Below, piece after piece: positions 6,846-14,054 of a DNA stretch of 23,791 bases. Position numbers and translations under genes: made by a program. The notes beneath the pieces were generated by a model, which did no database searches, was not told where the DNA came from, and worked only from the letters and a program-made list of their open reading frames with translations. The stretch spans positions 1 through 23,791 of the forward strand of contig CAKUXM010000023.1 in NCBI GenBank assembly GCA_934700335.1, read 5' to 3'. The stretch's first letter is position 1, and the number at the start of each line of letters is the position of its first letter. Origin of the DNA: an uncultured Candidatus Melainabacteria bacterium (GTDB taxonomy: Bacteria > Cyanobacteriota > Vampirovibrionia > Gastranaerophilales > Gastranaerophilaceae).

Positions 6846-6917
6846 CCTAGCCATATAACTAGGGTCATTTTATAATAATACACAGAACGTGCATATAGCT
6901 ATTAGCCATATGGGCTA
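6846..6917 (-). promoter_or_regulatory. two related dyads upstream of the response-regulator operon
   Basis: CCTAG-N8-CTAGG spans 6846-6863 and TAGCC-N5-GGCTA spans 6903-6917. Both contain the 9-mer TAGCCATAT (6848-6856 and 6903-6911), 55 bp apart. They lie about 65-140 nt upstream of the regulator gene and could be operators. The second lies 10 nt past the acyltransferase stop and could instead be a weak terminator of that gene. Confidence 0.35.
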
Positions 6918-6926
6918 TATTAAATA

Positions 6927-7955
6927 CTAATCTTTTTTATTTGTGTTTATGATATTTTTAATCTTTTCAAAGCAATATCCAACTGCTAGTGAACCAATTA
7001 TTCCTGTAAAGAAATATATCAATGAAATTATAGGTTTTGTGATTAGTACGTGAGGTAGAATTTGTAAATTGTATAGAGAAATTCCATTTAATAACAAAAT
7101 AATTCCAGAAATTATCTCAAAAAATACGAAATGCCAAATTAAAATATGTATGCTGTAAAATCCAGTAGTTGATAATATTTTTGCGATTGATTTTAGGTTG
7201 CAAATATATTTTGATAATTTTATTATTGCAAATGTGAAAAGGCTTGAACAAATTACAAATAATAAAAGTGTGTGTAGAGCTGATTTGTCGTAAGAAAATA
7301 AAAATCCCAAATTTATGTTTGAATAAATTATCGTGAGTGCTGTTAATCCTAATAATATCGGTAATAATTTTATTTTATTGAAACTATTGAAATACTCTTT
7401 ATAATTTAAACCCAATGCGTAAAATACTGGTAACATTAGCGTTCTTCTTATACCTGTATCGAGGCTTGGAAAATTTGTTCCTGCAATGATTGAAATTATT
7501 AATGTAATTAAAAATATTATTAAATATTTTTTGTCTGATTTAAGTATAATTTCTAAAAATTTTATAGATATTGAGATTAAGAAAAGACTTGCTAAAAACC
7601 AAGTTGCACCGAATAAAAAGCCATCTTTTTTTAAGGTTAAAAAGATTTGCAAAATATAAAAGATGTTGTTTTTGATTTCTAGATGTAGAGATAATCTTTT
7701 TAAAAGTACGATTGTTGGAAAAATTAGATTGCACATAATAAATGGTAAATACAATCTGAAGAATTTTCTTTTAAAAAATTCTAAGAAATTAATACTTTTA
7801 TTGTGAAAATATCCAGAAACAAAGAAAAATAAAGGAATTGCAAAGGTTATACAGAAGGTTGAAAAAATCCCATGTGTATGCGCCCATACAATCATAATTA
7901 TCCCAATCCCTTTGGCTATATCCATATATTCAAGTCTATTTTGTAATTTCGTCAT
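6927..7955 (-). CDS. acyltransferase family 3 membrane protein (O-acetylase-like)
   Basis: This is an integral membrane O-acyltransferase of the OafA/fucose-4-O-acetylase type, which would transfer acetyl or similar groups to an envelope polysaccharide or lipid-linked sugar. Counted from the ATG at 7955 it has 342 residues and about ten hydrophobic segments. The hallmark first-helix motif YMDIAKGIGIIMIVWAHTHG (residues 10-29) includes the putative catalytic His26, and the basic KRKFFRLYLP stretch follows. The open frame extends 37 codons further upstream to 8066, but those residues do not fit the family and would fill the divergent promoter region, so I chose the internal ATG. It has no Shine-Dalgarno; a TACAAT box ends 6 nt before the ATG, which suggests a leaderless mRNA. 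It is divergent from ubiA. Confidence 0.85.
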   Translation of the reverse strand: MTKLQNRLEYMDIAKGIGIIMIVWAHTHGIFSTFCITFAIPLFFFVSGYFHNKSINFLEFFKRKFFRLYLPFIMCNLIFPTIVLLKRLSLHLEIKNNIFYILQIFLTLKKDGFLFGATWFLASLFLISISIKFLEIILKSDKKYLIIFLITLIISIIAGTNFPSLDTGIRRTLMLPVFYALGLNYKEYFNSFNKIKLLPILLGLTALTIIYSNINLGFLFSYDKSALHTLLLFVICSSLFTFAIIKLSKYICNLKSIAKILSTTGFYSIHILIWHFVFFEIISGIILLLNGISLYNLQILPHVLITKPIISLIYFFTGIIGSLAVGYCFEKIKNIINTNKKD

Positions 7956-7961
7956 AATATT

Positions 7962-7967
7962 ATTGTA
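7962..7967 (-). promoter_or_regulatory. -10 box for leaderless acyltransferase transcript
   Basis: On the minus strand TACAAT is separated by exactly 6 nt (AATATT) from the ATG at 7955, so transcription would begin at or next to the start codon. No ribosome binding site is present and the -35 is poor. Confidence 0.4.
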
Positions 7968-8008
7968 CAATAGAATGGGAAATTTACATTGATTTATGAA
8001 GATAAGGC

Positions 8009-8014
8009 TATAAT
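8009..8014 (+). promoter_or_regulatory. -10 box of the ubiA-adh operon
   Basis: TATAAT lies in GGCTATAAT, about 53 nt before the ubiA ATG. TTGATT (7989-7994) is upstream but only 14 nt away; TTACAT (7984-7989) is at 19 nt. The -35 is therefore uncertain. Confidence 0.4.
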
Positions 8015-8066
8015 TTAGTATACGTGATAACATAGATATATTACTTATAATTAGAAATCCGGACAA

Positions 8067-8942
8067 ATGAACAAACTTAAGTCAATAATAAATCTTTTGA
8101 AAATAAAACATTATGTGAAAAATATCGTTGTTTTTATACCTTTAGTTTTCTCGTTGAAATTTCTTGAACTTAACGCAACTCTTGAAGCCGTTATTGCTTT
8201 TATAGCCTTTAATTTAATAGCTTCAGCTGTTTATATTTTTAATGATATTTTAGATGTGGAAAATGACAAGCTTCACCCAGTGAAAAAATTCAGACCAATT
8301 GCCTCTGGTAAAATATCAATACATTTGGCGTGGATACTATTTGTATTGTTTGCAATATCCGCTTTTATTGTTGCTCTTACTGTTAATAAATTGGTATTCT
8401 TATCAATATTTTTATATCTTATATTAAATATTTTGTACTCTTTACAGCTAAAATTTCTTCCTATTATTGATGCGCTTGGTATTGCTTTAGGTTTTATCTT
8501 GAGAATTTTGGCAGGTTGTTTTGCTATTTCAGTTGTACCATCTCCGTTAGTGATTTTGCTTACGTTCTTTACTTCTATGTTTTTTACTTTTTCAAAAAGA
8601 AAGTTGGAATACAAACTACTTGATGATAAAGGTTTATGCAGAAAATCAATAAAAGGATACAATGAAACATTGTTAAATCAGTTTGTTATGGCTAATGCTG
8701 TATTATCAATTGCTTTTTATATTACTTATATGTTAGATTCGACGACTATTCAAAGAACAGGGTCTGAGTATCTATTCATTACCGTAATCCCTTTTACTAT
8801 AATTATTTATAGATTGGTGTTCAAAATATATACAGCTAACGATAATGATGATCCAGCTGAATTCTTTTATAACGATAAAACATTAAAAATATTAATATTT
8901 ACATATTTGATTATTCTATTTATAGTATTGTATAAGTTTTAA
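8067..8942 (+). CDS. UbiA-family prenyltransferase, DPPR-synthase-like
   Basis: This 291-residue membrane protein has about eight to nine helices. It carries the Mg-diphosphate motif NDILDVENDKLHP (59-71) followed by KKFRPIASG, and a second conserved segment DALGIALGFILRILAG (about 135-150). This combination is typical of the decaprenyl-phosphate phosphoribosyltransferase (Rv3806c) branch of UbiA rather than the quinone branch. The predicted reaction attaches phosphoribose from PRPP to a polyprenyl phosphate, feeding lipid-linked pentose donors for envelope glycans. The neighbouring acyltransferase fits envelope work. It is the first gene of a likely pair with the dehydrogenase 29 nt downstream. 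The Shine-Dalgarno is weak (GGAC close to the ATG). Confidence 0.85.
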   Translation: MNKLKSIINLLKIKHYVKNIVVFIPLVFSLKFLELNATLEAVIAFIAFNLIASAVYIFNDILDVENDKLHPVKKFRPIASGKISIHLAWILFVLFAISAFIVALTVNKLVFLSIFLYLILNILYSLQLKFLPIIDALGIALGFILRILAGCFAISVVPSPLVILLTFFTSMFFTFSKRKLEYKLLDDKGLCRKSIKGYNETLLNQFVMANAVLSIAFYITYMLDSTTIQRTGSEYLFITVIPFTIIIYRLVFKIYTANDNDDPAEFFYNDKTLKILIFTYLIILFIVLYKF

Positions 8943-8971
8943 TATAGAAATATTAACTAAGGAGAAATATT

Positions 8972-10006
8972 TTGCTTGCATACACATATATTGATAATGG
9001 AAAGTTTGAATTAATTGAAAAAGAAAGACCTCAATTGTTAAATTCTACTGATGCAATCGTAAAGGTTACTATGAGTAGTATTTGTACAAGTGATTTGCAT
9101 ATAAAACACGGTTCTGTTCCAAAGGCTGAAAAAGGAATTACTGTTGGACACGAAATGGTCGGTATAGTTGAAGAAATAGGTTCTGATGTTAAAAATGTAA
9201 AAGTTGGAGATAGAGTAACTGTTAATGTTGAAACTTTTTGTGGTGAATGCTTTTTCTGCAAAAATGGCTATGTAAATAACTGTACTGATAAAAACGGTGG
9301 TTGGGCGCTAGGTTGCAGAATTGACGGTGGACAAGCAGAATATGTTCGAGTTCCTTATGCAGACCAAGGATTGAACGAAATTCCTTGCAATGTTACAGAT
9401 GAACAAGCTCTTTTTGTAGGTGATGTGCTTGCAACTGGTTTTTGGGCAACTCGTATTTCTGAAATTAAAGAAGATGACACTGTTTTAATTATTGGCGCTG
9501 GACCTACTGGCATTTGCACTTTGCTTTGCGTATTGCTTAAAAATCCTAAGAAAATTATAGTTTGTGAAAAAGATGAAACAAGAAGAAACTTTGTGAAAAA
9601 CCATTATTCACAAGTTATTCTTACAGACCCTAATACTTGCAAAAATGATGTTCTAAATGAAAGTGCACATGGTGGTGCTGATGTTGTAATAGAGGTTGCT
9701 GGAACTGAAGAAACCTTTAAAATGGCTTGGGATTGCGCAAGACCAAATGCCATAGTTACTATTGTTGCACTTTATGATAAACCAATGACCTTACCTTTAC
9801 CTGATATGTATGGAAAAAATTTGATATTTAAAACAGGCGGTGTTGACGGTTGTGATTGCGAAGAAATTTTATCTCTAATTGAACAAGGTAAAATTGATAC
9901 TACATCTTTAATTACACATAAATATAAACTAAAAGATATAGAAAAAGCATATGAAATATTTGAAAACAAACAAGATAATGTAATGAAGGTTGCAATTTCT
10001 AATTAA
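8972..10006 (+). CDS. zinc-dependent medium-chain alcohol dehydrogenase
   Basis: This 344-residue NAD(P)-dependent dehydrogenase belongs to the MDR superfamily. The catalytic zinc ligands Cys38, His60, Glu61 and Asp151 (in GDVLATGFW) match the arrangement of Thermoanaerobacter-type secondary alcohol dehydrogenase. Unlike that enzyme it also has the four-Cys structural zinc lobe (Cys90, 93, 96, 104). The Rossmann motif GAGPTG is at 175-180, and an acidic residue (Glu199, in VCEKDE) at the end of the second strand favours NAD over NADP. The start codon is TTG, supported by AAGGAG seven nt upstream; no ATG fits. The substrate is unknown. It follows the UbiA gene by 29 nt, so a role in sugar or polyol oxidation for envelope synthesis is possible, as is simple alcohol metabolism. 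Confidence 0.9.
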   Translation: MLAYTYIDNGKFELIEKERPQLLNSTDAIVKVTMSSICTSDLHIKHGSVPKAEKGITVGHEMVGIVEEIGSDVKNVKVGDRVTVNVETFCGECFFCKNGYVNNCTDKNGGWALGCRIDGGQAEYVRVPYADQGLNEIPCNVTDEQALFVGDVLATGFWATRISEIKEDDTVLIIGAGPTGICTLLCVLLKNPKKIIVCEKDETRRNFVKNHYSQVILTDPNTCKNDVLNESAHGGADVVIEVAGTEETFKMAWDCARPNAIVTIVALYDKPMTLPLPDMYGKNLIFKTGGVDGCDCEEILSLIEQGKIDTTSLITHKYKLKDIEKAYEIFENKQDNVMKVAISN

Positions 10007-10094
10007 AATAAAAAAATAAAGCTATTTATGTAAACATTCTATTTTTGACATTATCTAAATTGAAATCGTTTTTGGGAGTTATTCTTTTAACATA

Positions 10095-10131
10095 GCTGAG
10101 GTTACTTGCAAATCGTACAAGTAACCTCAGC
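10095..10131. terminator. hairpin between convergent adh and pit genes
   Basis: A perfect 14-bp stem (10095-10108 with 10118-10131) closes a 9-nt loop. It sits between the ends of two convergent genes, so a bidirectional terminator is the simplest reading. Neither side has a T-tract, so termination may be weak or factor-assisted. The remaining bases 10007-10094 hold nothing recognisable. Confidence 0.6.
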
Positions 10132-10154
10132 CAGATGTTTATAAATATAATTTA

Positions 10155-11165
10155 CTAAAATAAAATATGATATAAATAATATAAACTTGCAGAGATAATC
10201 ATGCACATAGGAATAGTCATAACCCACGCAAAAACAATGTTTTTGACAATTCCCCATTTTACTTGATTTGCATGCATAGTCGAGCCAACACCCATTATTG
10301 ACGTAGAAATAACGTGTGTTGTAGATAATGGAATACCAAAATGCGAAGCGGCTATAATTATCGATGCTGCAGAGGTTTCAGCTGCAAAGCCGTGGATAGG
10401 TTTTAGACGAATAATTTTACTTCCAATTGTTTTAATAATCTTCCAACCTCCAGACATTGTCCCGGCAGCCATTGTAATGGCACACGCAATTACAACGTAT
10501 TTTGGAATTTCTAAATCGCCAGAGGACGTGCCAACTACTCCACAGCTAAATAAAGCTAATGATATTATCCCCATTGTTTTTTGAGCATCATTTGTACCAT
10601 GACTTAATGCCATTAAACCAGCAGATATTAGTTGATACTTTCTAAAATGTTTGTTTACCCAATCAGGAGAACTTTTGTAGAATAACCACAATAAAAGTAA
10701 CATAAATGAAAAACCTGCAATAAAACCAAAAACTGGTGATGTAAACATTGGAATAATAACTTTATCTATCAATGACATAAATTTTACACAGCCGAAACCG
10801 GCATGTATTATTGCAGCTCCGATTAAGCCACCTATTAATGCGTGTGAAGAGCTTGAAGGTAAAGCAAAATACCAAGTTATCAAATTCCAAATAATTGCCC
10901 CTAAAAGAGCAAAGAATAAGACTTCTAATGTTACAACTGAGGAATCAACAATTCCAGAACCTATCGTTTTTGCAACATGTGTTCCTAATAAAGCACCCAC
11001 CATGTTAAGCATAGCACTTATGATTACCGCTTGTTTTGGCGTTAGAACCTTTGTTGAAACTATTGTTGCTATTGCATTCGCACAGTCATGAAATCCGTTT
11101 ATGTATTCAAAAGCAAGTGCGGCAATAATTACTAAAAATAATACTAATATTATATGAATGTCCAT
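10155..11165 (-). CDS. pit: PiT-family inorganic phosphate transporter
   Basis: This 336-residue inner-membrane permease takes up phosphate, or metal-phosphate, using the ion gradient. The duplicated PiT signature is present in both halves: GFHDCANAIAT near residue 24 and SHGTNDAQKTMG near residue 190. Polar residues within these repeats form the transport site in the family. About ten hydrophobic helices are visible, with a cytoplasmic loop (SSPDWVNKHFRKY) before the second repeat. The gene starts 2 nt after the stop of the DUF47 partner gene, with AGGGGT as Shine-Dalgarno, so the two are translationally linked. The first repeat has His-Asp-Cys where many members have Asn-Asp-Val. Confidence 0.95.
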   Translation of the reverse strand: MDIHIILVLFLVIIAALAFEYINGFHDCANAIATIVSTKVLTPKQAVIISAMLNMVGALLGTHVAKTIGSGIVDSSVVTLEVLFFALLGAIIWNLITWYFALPSSSSHALIGGLIGAAIIHAGFGCVKFMSLIDKVIIPMFTSPVFGFIAGFSFMLLLLWLFYKSSPDWVNKHFRKYQLISAGLMALSHGTNDAQKTMGIISLALFSCGVVGTSSGDLEIPKYVVIACAITMAAGTMSGGWKIIKTIGSKIIRLKPIHGFAAETSAASIIIAASHFGIPLSTTHVISTSIMGVGSTMHANQVKWGIVKNIVFAWVMTIPMCMIISASLYYLYHILF

Positions 11166-11167
11166 TT

Positions 11168-11809
11168 TTACCCCTGTCTTAAAATAATATTCATAATTTC
11201 ATCTGAAACCGCATAACAACTGTCTAATGCAACTTCCATATCTTTATAAATATCTTTTAATTTTATAACCTCAATTGTTTCAAAATTTCCTGAGAATAAA
11301 TCTTTAATCGCAGAGTTTATAATTTCATCGCCTCTCATTTCAATTTTTTTCATTTGAAGATTACTTGCTGTAATTTTTTTGATTTGAGGAACTTTTTTAA
11401 CTGTTTTTATCATAGAATGTAACTCATTAGTTGCTTTTAAAAGTTCTATTCCATGTTTTTTCATATCATCATTAAAAACTTCTATATTATAGAGGTTTAA
11501 ATTTAAGCAAACTCTAACTATTCTTTTTGTAATTTTGTTTATCAAGGAAATTATTTTTTGAATATCTTCAGGTTCCATTGGAGTTACAAAAGTACTATTT
11601 AATTTTTTAAATGTTTCTCTTAATATTGTTGCACTTTCTTTTTTTAACTCCTTTGCTTGAACAATATATTCGTCAGAAATATTCGTTGTCAGAATGTCAT
11701 TTAATAGTTTTGCAGATTGCATACTTACTTCTGTACATTTTTCAAATAAATCATAAAATACTTCATTTTTTGGTGGCAATAAGTAATTCATTAAGTTAAA
11801 TTTACCCAT
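11168..11809 (-). CDS. DUF47 / PhoU-like Pit accessory protein
   Basis: This 213-residue cytoplasmic all-helical protein of the DUF47 (PhoU-related) family is almost always encoded next to a PiT transporter and is thought to modulate its activity. The acidic/basic helical repeat pattern, the NKITKRIVRVCLNLNLYN stretch and the C-terminal LKDIYKDMEVALDSCYAVSDEIMNII are characteristic. It is the first gene of a two-gene operon with the transporter 2 nt behind. The Shine-Dalgarno AAAGGAT lies before the ATG. A strong terminator-like palindrome sits only 27 nt upstream, so the operon is probably controlled by premature termination. Confidence 0.92.
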   Translation of the reverse strand: MGKFNLMNYLLPPKNEVFYDLFEKCTEVSMQSAKLLNDILTTNISDEYIVQAKELKKESATILRETFKKLNSTFVTPMEPEDIQKIISLINKITKRIVRVCLNLNLYNIEVFNDDMKKHGIELLKATNELHSMIKTVKKVPQIKKITASNLQMKKIEMRGDEIINSAIKDLFSGNFETIEVIKLKDIYKDMEVALDSCYAVSDEIMNIILRQG

Positions 11810-11829
11810 ATTTTATCCTTTCTTTTATT

Positions 11830-11876
11830 TACTAAAAAAATAATCTTAGTTAATAGCTATTAACTAAGATTATTTT
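11830..11876 (-). terminator. 40-bp perfect palindrome with T-run in the pit operon leader (attenuator candidate)
   Basis: Positions 11837-11876 are a perfect palindrome (arm AAAATAATCTTAGTTAATAG). On the minus strand it is followed directly by a run of seven T (11840-11834), the form of an intrinsic terminator. It lies 27 nt before the ATG of the DUF47 gene. No minus-strand gene precedes it for more than 600 nt except the remnant at 12480-12715, so it most likely acts on the operon's own leader transcript. Confidence 0.65.
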
Positions 11877-11910
11877 CAAATCATATTGAATTTTATTTTG
11901 TTGTATTTAA

Positions 11911-11928
11911 TTGTACTTAACAGTACAA
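11911..11928. promoter_or_regulatory. inverted repeat TTGTACT-TAAC-AGTACAA upstream of the pit operon
   Basis: A 7-bp perfect dyad with a 4-nt centre lies 34 bp beyond the palindrome. It could be a dimeric operator, or a leader hairpin competing with or stacking beside the attenuator. The rest of 11877-12199 is very AT-rich, with several -10-like hexamers (e.g. TATAAA near 11943-11950, minus strand) but no convincing promoter. Confidence 0.4.
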
Positions 11929-12199
11929 ATTTTAACAGTTGTTTTATAAAAATATATTTGTTATACAGAGATTTCAGACTTTTTATTAGAAGTCGTTTTT
12001 CATAATATTTCAGTCTTTTTTGATATTTCTTTAACATGACTATTTTATTATTATCTCCACTAAAATATTATCAAATAAAAATAGAAAATCAATAAATCAA
12101 TTATTTATTTTATTATATTGAGAAAAAATATTAAACCTTTCAATTTCAATAAAATATTCGGCTGAAGCAATTATAATTAATCCTGATACAAGATCAACA

Positions 12200-12469
12200 A
12201 TGATTGATTTTATTAAAAAAGATTCTCAAAATAGAGAAAGTGTAAATATTAATAAAAATATAGATGTTTTCAAAACAATATTACCCAAAACGGGTCGACT
12301 AAAAGAAAGTGATTATACAATTGTTTTGTGTATTTTAACAAAAGATGAAATAAAAATTACAGATTTACCATTTATGACACAGTATGAAATTTCAAAAATG
12401 GATGATTATTTAAGAAGAAACCAAGGTTTTAATGTTAAATATATAAATAGAACTGTTTTAATGAAATAA
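12200..12469 (+). CDS. hypothetical protein, 89 aa, uncertain 5' end
   Basis: I do not recognise this protein. The ATG at 12200 has no Shine-Dalgarno sequence. The same frame stays open upstream to 12122 without an ATG, GTG or TTG and reads as plausible protein (SISIKYSAEAIIINPDTRST), so the gene may have lost its original start or N-terminus. The C-terminal half (SDYTIVLCILTKDEIKITDL, then YEISKMDDYLRRNQGFNVKY) looks like a small alpha/beta fold with a charged helix. It sits in a gene-poor, decaying stretch between the pit operon and the tRNA-Leu. It could be a live small gene or the tail of a degraded one. Confidence 0.45.
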   Translation: MIDFIKKDSQNRESVNINKNIDVFKTILPKTGRLKESDYTIVLCILTKDEIKITDLPFMTQYEISKMDDYLRRNQGFNVKYINRTVLMK

Positions 12470-12479
12470 TTATCAAACC

Positions 12480-12715
12480 ATCTGTTAGAAAAAGTCAAAC
12501 CATGTGTTAGGTTACATTCGTTGATTTCGGAGCGTTTATAAGTCTTAAACCCATTATTTTCATAAAATTTTCTTGCGTTTGGATTTTGTTCATTAACACA
12601 TAATTTTCTAACATCATAATCACGGGTGTTAGCTAAAATAACTTTGTCCCTATTCCTTTTCCAACTTCATCTGCACTTACAAATAACACTTTGAGTTGCT
12701 AGACTGTATTAAAAA
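12480..12715 (-). pseudogene. GNAT-family N-acetyltransferase remnant
   Basis: On the minus strand two frames together read as the C-terminal half of a GNAT acetyltransferase. The first part, QLKVLFVSADEVGKGIGTKLF, contains the acetyl-CoA pyrophosphate loop (GKGIG) and ends in a stop. The next frame continues LANTRDYDVRKLCVNEQN, then PNARKFYENNGFKTYKRSE, which is the classic acceptor-side motif. One missing T in the T-run at 12635-12638 explains the frameshift. An in-frame TAG also precedes the QLKV stretch, and the N-terminal half is missing. The 3' end runs towards the hypothetical gene ending at 12469. The gene is clearly dead. Confidence 0.8.
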
Positions 12716-12908
12716 ACATTTTTATATTTAGCTTAGTACTTTTTAATAATGCTTTTCAATCTGTTTTCGGAAGAAGATTTTTTATAAATTTTTAATTTAA
12801 TGTTTTTGCAAATATTACACTTTGTAAAATTAAAAATTAAATGTCTAAAGATATTTTTTATTCTACCGAATATATACATGTCGATATACGAGCTAAGGAG
12901 AATTGCCT

Positions 12909-13286
12909 ATGGGTATGAACGTTAATCCAAGAGATTTTAATTGCACACCTGCAGATTCAACAAAGGTTGTCGTTCGTGGTGTTCCTGCAAAACAAAACAC
13001 TTCAATTTGGCAAAACACTAAAACAAAGGCAGAAACTAATAACACTTCACAAAATACTAAGCACGAAGAACGAGAAATGAGCCGTGGAAAAGGTCTTGTC
13101 CGTACGACATTGAATGCTTTGACAAATTTCTTTTTACCAAATGGATTACCGGGAGCCGGCGATGTGTTGTTGCCTTCTGAGAAAGAAATTTTAGAAGATA
13201 TCAACAAAAGAGTTTCAAGCGGTCAATACGATACACTAACTCCACGAGAGAAAAAGCTATATAAAGAACACTTTTTAATATCGTAA
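12909..13286 (+). CDS. hypothetical protein, 125 aa
   Basis: I do not recognise this protein. I chose the ATG at 12909 because AAGGAG (12895-12900) lies 8 nt upstream; the TTG at 12903 is too close to it. The N-terminal half is polar and Asn/Thr/Lys-rich, hence probably disordered. A short hydrophobic segment follows (LVRTTLNALTNFFLPNGLPGAGDVLLP), then a charged helical C-terminus (SEKEILEDINKRVSSGQYDTLTPREKKLYKEHF). There is no signal peptide. No terminator is obvious after it. Its good ribosome binding site suggests it is expressed although its surroundings are degraded. Confidence 0.65.
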   Translation: MGMNVNPRDFNCTPADSTKVVVRGVPAKQNTSIWQNTKTKAETNNTSQNTKHEEREMSRGKGLVRTTLNALTNFFLPNGLPGAGDVLLPSEKEILEDINKRVSSGQYDTLTPREKKLYKEHFLIS

Positions 13287-13343
13287 TTGATATTGCAGCA
13301 TTATTAAAGGTTTTGTTTTTACAACGAGTCATAAAAAATAATA

Positions 13344-13703
13344 CTATTCATATTCTTTTATTTTCAAAGAATTTATGAATTTAGAGTTGTGCTGAATTTG
13401 ATAAATACGTTTTAATGCCCACTCAGAAGTTTCTAAACTTTGTTTTTCAGTAATTAACCCCGTATCTTGAGCTATTTTTAGGTTTTTATCAACCACTTCG
13501 TATACTTCAACTAAGGTTTTATTACTCATTCTGTGAATTGGGCGGACAAAATAATCCGCAACACCGTTGTTGTTATATTCTAAGGTTTTATATAGTGTTT
13601 TAAGTATGTTATTAGACTTTTGTAGTTCAAAATCAAAAAATTCAACTAATTGTTCTGAGCTACCAGTAAATATATGTCTTAAGAGTAGTATAAAACATCT
13701 TAT
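13344..13703 (-). pseudogene. 5'-truncated ORF of unknown function
   Basis: An ATG-initiated reading would give only 61 residues from 13529 with no ribosome binding site. The same minus-strand frame is open from 13703 and reads as ordinary protein upstream of that Met (FTGSSEQLVEFFDFELQ, then NNNGVADYFVRPIHR), so the true protein extended further. No ATG, GTG or TTG occurs between 13530 and 13703, and a TGA closes the frame at 13704-13706. The simplest view is a gene that lost its 5' end. The product is acidic and helical with no recognised domain. The stretch 13704-13900 beyond it is AT-rich with nothing supportable. Confidence 0.5.
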
Positions 13704-13908
13704 TCAATCACCATAAAAGTCTTTAAATTTAACTTTTAGCTAAAATGTATTCATCTTACACTTGCACTTTATGTATAAAACATAATGACAAATAAAAAAA
13801 TAAATAAAAATACTTTTTTTGAATAAAAACTCTAATAAAATTTTCTCAAAATACCTTGGAAATTTTTCTCAAACTTGTTGCTAATTTACAGTTTTATACA
13901 ATTATTAT

Positions 13909-13940
13909 ACAAAAAAAGACAGAGGGTTAACTCTGTCTTT
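13909..13940 (-). terminator. intrinsic terminator after tRNA-Leu
   Basis: On the minus strand AAAGACAGAG pairs with CTCTGTCTTT (13931-13940 with 13915-13924) around a 6-nt loop, followed by more T. It starts 3 nt past the tRNA CCA end. Confidence 0.85.
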
Positions 13941-13942
13941 AA

Positions 13943-14032
13943 TGGTGCTCCAGGCCAGACTTGAACTGGCACTGAGTTATTCGCCCAATCGGATTTTAAG
14001 TCCGACGCGTCTACCGATTCCGCCACTGGAGC
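13943..14032 (-). tRNA. tRNA-Leu (anticodon UAA), intronless, CCA encoded
   Basis: The minus strand folds as a class II tRNA. Acceptor GCTCCAG (14032-14026) pairs with CTGGAGC (13953-13947). The D-arm contains GAATCGGTAGA, and the anticodon stem TCGGA/TCCGA encloses loop CTTAAAA with anticodon TAA. A long variable arm follows, then T-arm GCCAG-TTCAAGT-CTGGC, discriminator A and encoded CCA. The anticodon loop is uninterrupted: the group I intron often found in this tRNA in Cyanobacteria is absent. Confidence 0.96.
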
Positions 14033-14054
14033 TTATCGTATTTAATTGTCATGC
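14022..14054. repeat. 33-bp direct repeat, proximal copy
   Basis: It covers the first 11 nt of tRNA-Leu and 22 bp of upstream flank. It recurs at 14129-14161 with two mismatches, 107 bp away. Confidence 0.85.

Noticed and set aside
7956..8066. N-terminal extension of the acyltransferase to 8066
   Set aside because: The extra 37 residues do not fit the family, would fill the whole divergent promoter region and abut the ubiA start codon. The ATG at 7955 begins exactly where the family's conserved start is expected.
8273..8662. 129-codon antisense ORF within the UbiA gene
   Set aside because: The plus-strand UbiA motifs are unambiguous, and the antisense product has no start context or recognisable features.
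12903..12908. TTG start giving two extra residues for the 125-aa gene
   Set aside because: AAGGAG ends only 2 nt before the TTG but 8 nt before the ATG at 12909, which is the proper spacing.
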